A DNA stretch of 64,000 bases, from the NCBI GenBank assembly GCA_933207985.1, contig OW240921.1:20586238-20650237 (forward strand), given 5' to 3'. Positions 13,261-24,563 of this stretch are shown here, piece by piece (the first letter of the stretch is position 1; every line of letters begins with the position of its first letter). Source of the DNA: Pelobates cultripes. Lineage: Eukaryota > Chordata > Amphibia > Anura > Pelobatidae. A program made the translations under genes and the position numbers. The notes under the pieces are model-generated. The model made no database searches. It was not told the origin of the DNA and saw only the letters and a program-made list of their open reading frames with translations.

Positions 13261-13884
13261 ACAATATAATACCTACATCACACAGGTAACATCTCTGTAC
13301 AACTACGTCAGAAACGTTAACACCTGAATACACCTGTATTACACAGGTAAACACACATAATATATGTAAACCAGATAATATATGTATACCAATTCTACAA
13401 GACAATAGGAGTATATACATATCCCGCACAGCATATATATATATATATAAATATATAACCCTGGATTACATAGTATATGTCTACACCACAAAAGGTGACC
13501 TCTGCATGAATCTGGTAACATCTGTATATACACACCTATAGCACAAAGATATAATCATGGATATACACTGATTGTATGTGAAGTAACTGTAAATTCTGGT
13601 AACATCTAATAGTACATTACAGCACATAACAGGTGTATAAGATCTATATAGAAGGTGTGAGACGGTATGTGTGAAATACATAGTATACGTCATGCACTGA
13701 TAGATGGAGCAGTGATAAAATCCTATGTGATACATCCAGATGGTGCCAGGTGTAAACATGGGGAGCAGACTGTCAGACACTGAGAACTGGGGGTTAATGG
13801 AATCAGAATTCTGTTAATTTGTATCTTACCTTCACAGTTCCTGTTCAATTCTCTGGATTCTGTTCCAGGGGCAAAGTCTTCCTT
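13261..13884. other. Decayed repeat edge and possible minus-strand splice donor
   Basis: Mostly degenerate 'acaggtaacat' sequence with a short (TA)n near 13433-13450. On the minus strand a sequence ending CTGTGAAG followed by gtaagata gives a good-looking donor at about 13830, but no coding frame leads into it. Confidence 0.3.
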
Positions 13885-14335
13885 ACACAGCACAGCCTGG
13901 GATCCTCACTCAGTCAGTAATCCTGGGAGCCTCACTCAGTCAGTAATCCTGGGAGCCTCACTCAGTCAGTAATCCTGGGATCCTCACTCAGTCAGTAATC
14001 CTGGGAACCTCACTCTGTCAGTAATCCCTGGGAGCCTCACTCAGTCAGTAATCCCTGGCAACCTCACTCAGTCAGTAATCCTGGGAACCTCACTCTGTCA
14101 GTAATCCCTGGGATCCTCACTCAGTCAGTAATCCTGGGAGCCTCACTCAGTCAGTAATCCTGGGAGCCTCACTCAGTCAGTAATCCTGGGAACCTCACTC
14201 AGTCAGTAATCCTGGCAACCTCACTCAGTCAGTAATCCTGGCAACCTCACTCAGTCAGTAATCCTGGGATCCTCACTCAGTCAGTAATCCCTGGGATCCT
14301 CACTCAGTCAGTAATCCCTGGGATCCTCACTCAAT
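13885..14335. repeat. 26-bp minisatellite, about 17 copies
   Basis: Units of 26 bp (25-27) read 'cctcactcagtcagtaat' plus 'cctgggag', 'cctgggat' or 'cctggcaa'. The array is compact with little divergence. Decayed units continue to about 14410. Confidence 0.9.
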
Positions 14336-15409
14336 GAGCAGAGACTGAGAATCTCGCTCAGTCAGTAAACCTGACCTGGAGTATTACTCAATCAGCCAAC
14401 CTGAGAGTTTCAGTCAATGTATCCACAATGTATCCTCGCTATGAATCAGCCAATAAGCAGTGTTTTCAGCCAGCATAGCTCTAGTGAGTGACTGAGTGAA
14501 TGATTCAGTTGTGCTGAGTAAGACCAGCCTCCAGATCACACTCCTCCCTCTGGCTCTGTTTGTCCCGCACTCTGTCACCTTCGCTTTCAGTAGCCGGATA
14601 AAAAGGGACTTTCTCCGGACTCCCACTCTCATAAGCCTCAGCCAGACTCACAGCTGGATCCTGGAATGAGTGAAAATGCTGCTCCCTGCCCCCTCCTCGT
14701 GGCTTATTAAATGAACAATAGTTTTTATTTATCTCCCCTCCTTTATTCTATGACAATAGGTGGTCTGACTGAGTTTCAGAAAGTTTGTACACCTCCCCCC
14801 CTCGGCCTGCAGAGTGGGCTGGGAGTAGGAAACACATTAATTCAACACATCTGGCACCTTTCTACAAACACTCCTTGCCATTCATTGCTGGATACCTTGT
14901 AAAACATAGCAGTACCATATGGAGTCCAATGAAACAAGCTAACATTATAAGTGTGGCTAGGGTGACAATGCCTTACTGCACTCAGAAAAGTTAAGAAAAC
15001 TATTTTATTCATTTTCATCATTTTTTTTTTCCCAGTCAGTATAAGTTAACACCACATTTATCATGCTTTAGAAAAAAAATGAACCCATGGGCACTTTGTA
15101 ATCACATCTAAGCATTTATTGCAGGCGTTCCTGATGCTTTTTGACATGTTATATACATTGCATTTGTTTCCAAAATGAGCTGAATGACCCATTCTTTGCT
15201 CGGTTGGTATAGAAGAATATATATTTAAATTATTTAACTACATCAAAGCACGTTCAATAGGGACTCCAGCGCTGCGGCAGGCCGTGCCCCTACAGTAAGC
15301 AGCACAGCTATTGCTGAAATAGTACAATGAAATAGCTAAAGGAAATATTTGGGGCCTAAACTGGGATATGGAATCACTTATTTAGGGGTCATTTCGTTGC
15401 ACCATGAGT
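14336..15409. other. Intergenic, possible promoter-like patch
   Basis: Between 14520 and 14700 the sequence is GC-richer and contains GGATAAAAAGGG (TATA-like on the plus strand) with pyrimidine-rich flanks. No credible first exon can be read from it on either strand. The rest is AT-rich and featureless. Confidence 0.3.
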
Positions 15410-15535
15410 TTTAAGGTCGAATAGAGTTATTCGAGAACGTGAAAATTCTAAGTGAATTCCAAAGGTCAAAGTAGCTGAAATGGCTAACTAACCTATAATT
15501 TCAGTGTGGTTACGCTGGCTTTAAAGGGTTACTGC
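15410..15535. repeat. Palindromic MITE fragment
   Basis: It contains 'gtgaaaattctaagtgaatt' and 'ggtcaaagtagctgaaatgg', then 'ttacgctggcttt', which is a truncated version of the hairpin family at 12236-12412. Confidence 0.5.
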
Positions 15536-16085
15536 AAGCGACATAACCACTACCCCACTGTAGAGCCCACTGTAACCCCTACAGCCAAAAGTACCCTGGG
15601 CCAGTTCCCTGGTAATGGGGCAAGCTGATTAGCAAAGGGTTCACACCGGGCTTGGATGCTCCTTAGGGGTCCAGTGACGCGGCTCCAGCTTCTGCAGAGC
15701 TGCGCTGTGACAAAAGTTGAGCAAAATTGACATTAGGCATTCTGTGCGATAACTGCTGTCTATTACGCAAGAAACTCCACCTAACTTAAATCATCTCTGC
15801 GCACCTTTCTATGTTCGTTTGTTTTTTCCTTCTTTATTTTTCTTTAATTATGATTTTGTTTGCTTTTCTTAAAATTAAAAATAACCCACGGGATAACAAA
15901 TTTAATTAAAATAAACATCTAGCAATGCGTACAAACATATTATAGCAAATGTAATTTAAATATAAGCGAATAACATATTGTTACACCTACAATAAAAATA
16001 ATGAATTCAAATAGAAAGCAATAAAAAGACAAGACATGTTTTTTTGTATTGTTATAAAAACATTCTGTTAATGAAGTTGATGTAC
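15536..16085. other. Intergenic with MITE-like start
   Basis: The opening 'aaagggttactgcaagcgac' resembles a degraded end of the TTAA family. AT-rich unrecognised DNA follows. Confidence 0.3.
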
Positions 16086-16205
16086 ACCAGTGGTGGTCAA
16101 GTGGTAGATCTTTAACTGTTTTCTAGCCACAGTTCCCATGATGCTTTGCCAGCCTAAACATTGAGATGTAGTTCAGCAACAACTGGCGCTACCTCTCTGC
16201 CAAAC
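16086..16205. repeat. Degraded hairpin MITE (hAT-like)
   Basis: The arms 'cacagttcccatgatgcttt' and 'gatgtagttcagcaacaact' match the inner arms of the hAT-type MITEs at 10047, 38191 and 41498. Terminal repeats are eroded. Confidence 0.4.
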
Positions 16206-17340
16206 CTGATATAAACGGTTTCATGCAGTGCCCCAAATTTTAAAAACTTGCTTTACAAGAAAAAAATAAAAACACGTATTTGTGCGTAGAGATACTTACG
16301 GCTCATTACTGTGAAAATTCATGCTTTTGTTTTTCTGATCTTCTACCTCGGGGCTCTCTCAGTCCTACTCGGTAATTTGTTTCAGTCTGTCTCCAGTTTA
16401 TGGAAATGACCTTTGCTGGTTTAACCAATACAATTGCCCCCGGGGCTGCCCCTTCTGTACATTTACCCTGTAATTATTTAAATGCTGAGCAGTACCGGCC
16501 TAGTTCTTCGCTCACACTCAGAGAGCAGACAGGGCTGTCCACCCAAAGTGCATACAGTGTCAGATTCCTGTCTGGGTCATAGAGGCACCAAAATACTCAG
16601 GTCAGCTGTATTTTTAAACCTTCACACGAATGATACATCCACTCACACTAAACTATTTTTAGATAAAATGTAAATATATTCTGCAGAGCCGAACAGTAGG
16701 AAGCTGGTGGAGTTTTGCATTCGCCTGAATTTTTGGCCATTACTTCGTCCATCTCGAAAAAACCAAGTTGCTCGATGGACAAAAGTTACAAAGAAGGACC
16801 TCTGAAACTCTTCCTTCTTGTAACTGTTGGGTTACAGTATCCGTTCTGCCCACCACTTCCTAGCACTATCGCCTGGGCTCTGGGATGGGGGCTGACAAAT
16901 TAGGTTGATCCTCTGAAATGTTTTACTAGATAGGAGAAGAAAATCGTACTTGCATGTTGGTCGTAGGGATGGTACTTCACCATTTTGTAATTTTTTTTAT
17001 TTTGCCCAGCAGAATGTGGAATAAATGCCTGTAGTGGGAAATCAATTATCTAATTGTTGTATCCCAAAGGAGCCACCATGATTAGTTAAGTGATTTCACA
17101 GAGGCAGCATATCAATTCCACTGTCTGTCGAGGAGAGCTTTTAAGCTTTGCTTGATAGAATGAAGAATTTGCTACAGTGTCCCAACTGAAGATGATTGGG
17201 ATACCACAAACATTAATAGCAGTTTGACCAATTTCAGCCACCAGGACCACATCTAGCACAGTAATATCTACAGTCATTGAAAAGGATTGTCTGAAGCAAG
17301 ATTCTCCATGCAACCTCCCTACCTTCCACCACTCACCTAG
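16206..17340. other. Intergenic, nothing recognised
   Basis: A 131-codon minus-strand frame (17481-17086) has no recognisable domain and runs into repeat sequence at its start. I do not accept it as a gene. Confidence 0.35.
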
Positions 17341-17344
17341 GCTG

Positions 17345-18120
17345 ACAGCAGGGCCGGACTTGGGAAAAAAAATTCGTCCTGGGCATTTTTGAATCACAGC
17401 GGCCCACTGAGAAGGAGCGGGACCAAGAGGGGGTGTTTTGTCAGAATCGATGATAAGCATGCCCCCTCTCAAAGTGAGCATGTTGGTTTAATCTCTTGCA
17501 TGAGAAAAATGGCATGTATTTGTTTTGTGCAGCGTAAGCAAATTTATAAACATGTGTGCACTGTGTTTGCTTGTGACTTGTCTCTGGTGTCTCCATAAAT
17601 GGGATTAGTGAGAGAGAGAGAGAGTGAGTGTGTATGTGTGTGTGTATAGGGGACACAGTGTTTTATAGGGGATGTAGTTAGTGTGTGCATACGGACTGTA
17701 GTGTATAATGTACTGTAGGTGAACGTGTGTGTGGTGAACCCAGAATGTGTATGGGAGACCTAGTGTGTGTGTGTGAAAGGTTGCAATGTTTGTGGGGGGG
17801 GTGTTTATGTGTGTGAGTGGTTCAATTGTGTGTGTTTGAGGGGTGCAGTGTGTATGTTGGGACGTATTGTGTGTGTGTGGGGGGTTGAGGCAAATATTAT
17901 ATATGGTTTTTCTAATAATAAAAAAATGTATCCTTCCTCCCTTCTTACCTTTTGCCTGGGAGGGGGACACTTCTTGTGGTCCTATTAGGAGTGAATTCTA
18001 GTCTGCAGCTCCAGTTCACTCTCGCAAGAATGGAGTATTGCCATGGTAACGCTCCAACCTCACGAGAGGTACCTAGTGGAGCTGCAGGTCAGGGCCCGCC
18101 GGATCCTCTCCTCTCCTCTC
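17345..18120. repeat. Possible dispersed repeat with TG-rich core
   Basis: It opens with 'cagggccggacttggg' and closes near 'gtcagggcccgccgg'. These look like the GC-rich ends of a hAT-like non-autonomous element, but they are not a clean inverted pair. Between 17600 and 17890 is a degenerate (TG)n/(TGGGG) tract. The boundaries are tentative. Confidence 0.35.
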
Positions 18121-18279
18121 CCTAAAATTTGGTGATATGCAAAAAAAAATGCACAATTAAATTTGAATGATAACTCCAATGAGTGAATGATAAATTCCCA
18201 AATACCATTCTTATTGGACTACTTCAGGTATCATAAAACTACATCCATCTGTAAGTGGTTAAAATTGTAGGAATACCCT

Positions 18280-18560
18280 GGCCATGCACTTGGTCTGTTC
18301 TCAAGTAGGTCTAGTGCCAATCCTGCCACTCATTCATTGGCTGAGAGTGTCAGCTGATCGCTTTCATCCAAAGAATGCTCTTTGCAGAGTATTGACATTA
18401 ACCTGAAAGTCCTGTTCGGTGTTGGCTAATGACACCCCATTGATGATGCTGCAGGTGGAGATACACCTCCGGCAGCAAAACACTGCACATACCCACTGCA
18501 GGCACCAGGACCAATTAAAATGCCTGCAGTGGCCGTGGTGCTCGGAATAACCCTTTATGG
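18280..18560. repeat. TTAA-type MITE fragment
   Basis: It contains 'cactgcaggcaccaggacca', which is the CAGGCACCA phrase near the ends of this family, and ends at 'cggaataaccctttatggg'. The interior is similar to the copies at 26270-26500 and 31150-31411 ('ttggctgagagtgtcagc'). Confidence 0.4.
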
Positions 18561-19589
18561 GTAATTGTATTGTGTGACATTCAAAAACACCTGTTTCATG
18601 AGGGCATCAAAGAACATAACCTTCTAGAAGAGCTCCAGGTGCATTCAATGAGCATTTTATGTAATGCCCATCTTTAAAGACTTGTGTCGAGAATTCACCT
18701 TTCTCTTCTTGCATCCAAAATGAACTATACACACAGTAAATTAGTATCAATGCTACTCTGCAGGATCTCTTTCATCCATCGCAATTAACAAGACAAATAA
18801 AGTTCCATATGAAAAACTAACTGGTTCTGTAGGGTAATCAGACACTTGCAGCTGTTAACTCAGACTCTAATTTGGAACAATCCCCAAGGGTTCAGAAGGA
18901 GGAAACCGCTAATGTTTTAATTGTGCTAGTCCCCAGATCAATTAACCATCTCATCCACTGGGACTGCACAGACAACATTTGGGCTTTCTTAGATTAGCCC
19001 TTTTGTGTTACTGATAAATGCGAGCTTCAAGGTGGGATCTTAATAACATTAGCTTATCAATACTTTAGGAGAGTCTCCCCTTCTAAATTACATTTAAAAG
19101 AGTTTATTTTATTAACAAAGCAATAAATAAATACAGCACTATCGTGCATGTAGGGTAAAGACATGCCTAAATAGACAGGCTGCAAAAAGTTTAACTTTAA
19201 AAACAAATGTAGAACCATTTAGTTAAACTATCTGTGAATCATTGAAGCAATCAACATTTAAGGCAGGTACTCCTCCCGAACACTAATGACCACCTGTCCA
19301 AAGACCCTCTAAAGCTACAGAAATCCTAAACCGTACCTTAGTGACATCCTCTGTACGCCAATATTCTGTTTAAGCATTGGGTTTACGATGCTGCTTTCAC
19401 AGAAGCCCAGTGTCTTTGCAATGTCTCACAATGTATTGAGGACATTTAGAATGTTCCTCTTTAAATAACAGATTTATTAAATGTATCATTACCAAAATAG
19501 AACGCAGGCCTTGATGCAGATTTCTGGATACTGTGGGCAAGATTCTTAGACCATTGACAGCCTTTTATTTGCAAATTTACTTCCCTTTT
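18561..19589. other. Intergenic, nothing recognised
   Basis: AT-rich non-coding sequence. I see no repeat, exon or RNA gene. Confidence 0.4.
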
Positions 19590-19752
19590 TCACATTAGCA
19601 ATTTTCTTCTGCCATTTTTAAATGTAAGGCCAAAGTAGCAAAACTGGGAGATAAGTAGTGTTGGCTAATTTTTCCAAATCAGCTACTTTTGCCTTAAATT
19701 TGAAATTCACTTTGAGTTACCAACAAGTCTCACTTTAGTAAATAGCCCACTT
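19590..19752. repeat. Palindromic MITE (AATTC-arm family)
   Basis: The arms 'taaggccaaagtagcaaaac' and 'gccttaaatttgaaattcac' pair as in the copy at 12236-12412. The right end is 'ctcactttagtaaatag'. Confidence 0.6.
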
Positions 19753-20229
19753 AATCTGATTTAATCACACAACAGAAACAAATCTTATCTTCTTGTTTTA
19801 TAAGACTTATACACTTGTGGAAAGATTTGGGGATAGACCAGGGTGTGGTGGCTGAAGTGGGACCCACCACAACTGTTATACATTAAGCTTTTTGATTTTT
19901 ACCTGTCAACATCGGTTAATTAAAACAGGCCAGCGTCTGGAATGCTTCATAAAATGATATGTGAGTCATTAATTATTGTGACAGGATCATTTCTTGAACT
20001 TTCAACTCTTAATTAGGTTTATTTGCTCAAACTAATTATTGCCCTGGGGCCAAACCACAATCACAAACAGATAAATTATTATTTTATGGATTAATACCTT
20101 CTGTTTGGGGTTCACACACACCCCAAAATCACTAAAAAAAAATAAAAATCATGCTTCATTGATTTCTGACAATCCATACAGCGCTCGGACACTCAAATAG
20201 ACACCCAAAGCACCATAACCACTGCAGAG

Positions 20230-20990
20230 GAGCCCTAGTCCTGCCCGTATCCTTTCTTCGCTGGATCATGAATACGGGAACTCAGGAACAAGAAACTGCC
20301 AAGTGAATAGCCACCTCCTACCCAGTAACTGGATGACACACAGTTCTGGGAGTACAACTGAACTTTATTCTGCCACACATGGCTTTTATGCACTTGCATC
20401 ATGGGATTTACACAGGAGCTTCCCAGGAGCCTTTGTGTTTGAGAGATAATTCAGCTCAAATTAGGATAACTCAATTATCTCTCAAACCCAGCAACTACAA
20501 ACTACAATATTTCTACAATACCCCACAAATACATGAAAACAGTACAGGAACCCCACAAAAATCAAATCCACGAATAGCTCTGATGTGAGCGCCCAACATA
20601 TTCAAAAAGAGCTCAGATCAGTTTGGTAGAACGGAATTGCGGAGTTTTGACCGGCCGGCCATGAGGGGATAGCTCAAAACAGTTCCAGAGAATTGGTCAG
20701 GATGGCCGGTCGGCTTTCGGGGGTTCCTGTGCAAACACTCCCCCTGGATCTTAGGGAGCAAATGCTCCCCCAGTTGGTAGATCATATCTCCTGAAAGTCG
20801 TTTGTTTACATGGTCGGGAAGTTGAATGGGCAGCGGTACAATTTCTGCCTGGGTTCGCGGACTCGCATGGCCGAAAATAGTTCCAGCTGTTCGACGACCA
20901 TGGACCGCTGCTTGTGTTCGGGAGACAAAATGGCTTCCATGCACTGGACCACATGCGTTCAGTTATACAAATGGCCAGAACTCGAGCTTA
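20230..20990 (-). repeat. LTR-like retroelement remnant
   Basis: Read on the minus strand, about 20400-20330 contains ATAAAAGCCATGTGTGG followed by AGAATAAAGTTCAGTTG. This resembles a TATA-like box and polyadenylation signal, in the style of a retroviral or gypsy LTR. The adjoining 20600-20990 has a short open frame on the minus strand without an identifiable domain. The family is unknown and ends are not defined. Confidence 0.35.
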
Positions 20991-21350
20991 TCTCTCCAGC
21001 AGGTGTTGACTTGTTCTTGTGCATGGGTGGAAAGCCTGACGATGCCTCTTCTAAGGGATTAATTGAGGCATCCTCAGAAGCGTAAGAGGTGCCTTCATCC
21101 CCCAGCGCCATCTTCTCCCATGTGGCCCTCTGCGAGCTCCGCAGGTCGCCTATGTTGCGACTGGTTAGGTCCTTTTCAGCCCGTGAGTTTTAGTTTTCTG
21201 GCGCATGGTGTCTACTCAGGGTAGTAGTCGGGTGTTGAGCAGGGTGAGTGCCCAAATTCCGTAATCTATTGGGTAGATTGCAGGACTTTGCTCAGAGCTC
21301 TACAAGATTTGTCCACTCTGATCTGCAGCTGGCTCCGCCACCGATAAAAG
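20991..21350 (-). pseudogene. L1-like LINE 5' fragment (5' UTR and ORF1 start)
   Basis: On the minus strand it starts GGTGGCGGAGCCAGCTGCAG, closely matching the start of the L1-like element at 26575. Beyond about 21200 there are remnants of an ORF1 amino end: a short basic run after an ATG, then after a stop a frame rich in Glu, Asp and Ser near 21130-21000. The frames are broken by stops and it is truncated downstream. It is interpreted as a 5' piece of an L1-class LINE. Confidence 0.5.
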
Positions 21351-21593
21351 GCTTTTTTAATTTTGGTCTTGTAGCACTGTTTGCCCGTCTTCTTATTGTT
21401 ACATTTATAAAACTCTTATTCGGTACTGGACTGTATCCTTGCCACGGTACCTCTTGTGATTTGTAGGCCATCACAGTGTTATTTGCCTGGTCATGAACAA
21501 ATCAAAAAATATAAAATAAAAAAAACTAATCCACACCTGGATATTGAGTGAAAATAAACCTGCATTGCAAAAAGGTAGTAATGTGCTTTTATG

Positions 21594-21720
21594 TTAAAGG
21601 GAATCTCTAAGCACCTAAACAACTTTGCAAGTCACCGCCAGGGAAGGTGTGGCTAGGGCTGCATCAACAGGATCTAAAGTCATTTAACCTTTTAATCTGC
21701 TGCTCACGATACACTATTTA
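21594..21720. repeat. TTAA-type MITE fragment
   Basis: It starts TTAAAGGGAATCTCTAAGCA, a left-end motif of the family. The right end is not preserved. Confidence 0.35.
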
Positions 21721-21920
21721 ATGACAACCCTGCATATCATTGCAGTAATGTGCTGGCACCCCTCAACTAACCAATACCTGACTTGCAATTGTTTAACCTA
21801 CATCTGATCTTCATTTTTCTTGGTACACTGGCAATGTTTTATCATGATGTACAGTAAAACACCACCCAAAAAATTTGAATAAAATTATTCAGAAATGGCA
21901 GAGATTTGAGCAGTGAGACT

Positions 21921-22410
21921 GTAAAAGGGACACTCCACCGCTCAAATACAAAATAAATTGAAATCACTGTTTAGTAGATGTACCCCCAATGAAAACCTGC
22001 ATTTAATGATACCTTTTTCTCCTTGGGGGTATATATAAAAACAGCTTGCAAAAAACCATCAGTTCTCTTCTCTGCTGCCTTTGCAAGCCCTCCTCTTCTA
22101 ACTCCGCCCAGACTTTTTGTGGCTGTCCAATCACCGACTTTCCAATGCTGCTCATTGAGAACTTTTTGCAAGGAAGGTGCTCTGGACAATTGCTGCGTAT
22201 TGAGTTCAGTGCAAATATGTTTACCAAACCAGTAAGTGACAAGACCCATTGTCTGCTTAAAAAGTGTGTAACCAGTATAATTTATAAAAGTGTCAATTTC
22301 TATTGAAATCTGCTCTTTCCAAAATGAAAATAAATAAATGGAGAACATCCCCTTCACACAAAGCTTCGCAGCAACCTAAAGTGCTTTATGGGCCTGTAGT
22401 GTCCCTTTAA
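21921..22410. mobile_element. MITE with AAAGGGACACT ends
   Basis: The left end is AAAAGGGACACTCC and the right end AGTGTCCCTTTAA, making inverted termini about 490 bp apart. Open frames inside (for example 22357-21971 on the minus strand) have no recognisable domains and fall wholly within the repeat. It is non-autonomous. Confidence 0.55.
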
Positions 22411-22924
22411 AAAAAGTTCTTCATTAAGCTAACGTTGTTTTGATGCTTAGTGTATCATTTTCAAGGCAGCAGAGGGGTCTAAAAAAAACAAAAACAAAAA
22501 AACACATTGCTTTTTATGCTAACAGATGTGCTTAATCACAAGTTAATTTTTCACTGGTGTGATTTTATTTTGGAAGTTTTCAAGGTTAAAGTTTAAAGAT
22601 TATTCTACAAATTACCTGGTTGCGTGAAAATAAACAAAAACATGTTCCAATATTTTTATTATTATGCTTTCTTATTGCCTATTATTAACATGTTTTATGA
22701 GGTCTGAAAAATAAAATAAAATGTTGAAATCGACACCATTGTACGCGTTTTGCTAAATTTTAGGCCAATTTCTGTTGGGCACCAAAATATTCCTTCTGCA
22801 GCTATACAGCTTCCACACAGTCTTGTTAAAAAAAAAAAACACAAAAAATAAAAAAAAATGATAAATTGTTGGGGGGATCTCTATAGTGGGGGTCATACAG
22901 CGGTCACTACACCCTTTATACAGT
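22411..22924. other. Intergenic, nothing recognised
   Basis: AT-rich non-coding sequence with A-runs. Confidence 0.4.
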
Positions 22925-23826
22925 GGTGAAGCAATCAAAGCCCAAAGCAACTAGACCTGAAAATGCATGTTTCCTGAACAGGAACCAGTCCCCATCACAG
23001 TGGGAGATATACAACAAGTAGCACACATGGTCATCACTCGGACCAGAAAGGATCCACACCTGCTGGACAAAGAAATACTGAATGTACCAGTTACTAGCAA
23101 CAGGCTCCCAATCTGACTGACTAACACAAGGCGTAACAATACTGGTCATGAAGGACCCACACAAGGGAACACCACAGTCAAATCCTCCGACTAATAAACT
23201 GCCTTCCCAAAACATGGGAGGTTCGGTCAGGCATCATAGCCTCCAAGATCGATGGGCCTGTGAGTCAGTACATGAGCAATGCTCAGGAGGGGATTGGAAC
23301 CACCAGAGGATTAAAACACCAGCTGTTGGTAGACCAAGCAGTCACACGATTCGAAGACCAGACAGACCAATATGTGTACAACCTGTATTGACTCCAAGAA
23401 AGCCTATGACATAATGCCACCAACATGGATACTGGAATGCTTGGCTTTGTACGAGGTCAGCAAAACACAAATAGCCTTCATGAACAAGTGAAAAACAATG
23501 CTAGAAGCCAATTCCAGGACAATAACACAAGTAAACATCAAATGTGGCATATACTAAGGTTATGTGCTAACCCCAGTGCTGTTCTGCATCATATCATAAT
23601 GAAGAGTGGATACAGGTACAGGAGAAGGTGGACAAATACCAAGAACTAAGCGGAACAAGAAAGGATGTGGAAAGGAAAGGCAAGAGTAGTCTGAGGGTTC
23701 TGCTCAGTATATTAGTGGTTACCAGAGATCGCTGTCCAGAAGAGTGCAGTTCTGGTAACAGCTAATATACGGAGAAAAAAAAACCCTCAGGTACCAAGGC
23801 CTCTGGTAGAGGACCTGAGAATGAGG

Positions 23827-23830
<4 letters not shown>
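22925..23830 (+). pseudogene. Decayed LINE reverse-transcriptase fragment
   Basis: Plus-strand frames around 23380-23560 read IDSKKAYD, then TWILECLALYE and further on VNIKCGIY. These are characteristic of the fingers/palm of a non-LTR reverse transcriptase in which a trimmed CAYDSVPH-type motif precedes WILECL. Upstream (22970-23100) a frame with VPITVGDIQQ-like text looks like the region before the RT. Stops and frameshifts are numerous and the catalytic YxDD segment is deleted. It ends with a 3' UTR-like segment (23740-23830) directly before a (TA)n tract. The clade is tentatively R4/Dong-like, not established. Confidence 0.6.
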
Positions 23831-23885
<55 letters not shown>

Positions 23886-23900
23886 CATACATACATACAT
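23830..23900. repeat. (TA)n and (CATA)n microsatellite
   Basis: About 50 bp of TA repeats followed by CATA units. It adjoins the 3' end of the LINE fragment and may reflect its insertion target or tail. Confidence 0.95.
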
Positions 23901-24051
23901 ATATACACACACACTGGTACATATATTTATTTAGTGAATATTGTATGAATTGGCCCCAGCAGCATCCTCATAAGTATACATGTTCACCTGCGTGCAGCCT
24001 TCTTGGTTTCACATACAGATACATACATCTCTCTCTCTATTATATATATAT

Positions 24052-24058
<7 letters not shown>

Positions 24059-24091
<33 letters not shown>
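24059..24091. repeat. (CA)n microsatellite
   Basis: Uninterrupted CA dinucleotides of about 33 bp, preceded by a short TA tract. Confidence 0.95.
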
Positions 24092-24097
<6 letters not shown>

Positions 24098-24321
24098 AAA
24101 AACATAGATAAGTCAGACAGTTGTTCAATCAGTAATTTTACTGGTAAAAATAATTTAACATATATACATCAATGTATCCCAATAGCTACAGTTCTCCCAG
24201 TTACAGAAGTTAAGGACTATTAGAAAAATGTGAATCTTTAACAAAAGCAGTAATGAGGTAATCATGACCTATTTAAAATACAACTTTCCTGAACTGTACT
24301 GTAAGTGCATTAAGTTCCAGA

Positions 24322-24327
24322 TTTATT
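24322..24327 (-). promoter_or_regulatory. Candidate ETHE1 polyadenylation signal
   Basis: AATAAA on the minus strand, about 195 nt downstream of the ETHE1 stop codon. It is the first canonical hexamer after the stop, so it is a reasonable end of the 3' UTR. Actual cleavage is not shown by sequence. Confidence 0.5.
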
Positions 24328-24519
24328 AATGAGTGGTCCCAAATCTCCCCCACCCCAAGACATGCATGAATATATATAAAAAATAATTAAAAAATATCTA
24401 TCTATATCAAAGAGACAATTACAAATGCTTCATATTTTCAAGATACGTAAGAAGGCCAAAGTAATGAATTTAACAGACAGAATCTCAGTGAGGTCATCCT
24501 TGAAGTAGTGATGTCATTA

Positions 24520-24563
24520 CTAGTCCTGAATGCCACATTTCAAGTTGGCTGGCACAGCAATAT
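24520..24563 (-). CDS. ETHE1: ETHE1 coding exon 7 and stop
   Basis: This short last exon of 44 nt was located by its AG acceptor and frame. It completes QID and encodes [13 protein letters not shown] before TAG, matching the conserved VPAN-[ML]-[RK]-CG end of ETHE1 proteins. Confidence 0.93.

Noticed and set aside
17086..17481. 131-codon minus-strand frame
   Set aside because: No domain, low-complexity context, and its start lies in repeat-like DNA. No splice support.
22003..22357. Overlapping frames on both strands at about 22.0-22.4 kb
   Set aside because: All lie inside a MITE-like repeat with inverted ends.
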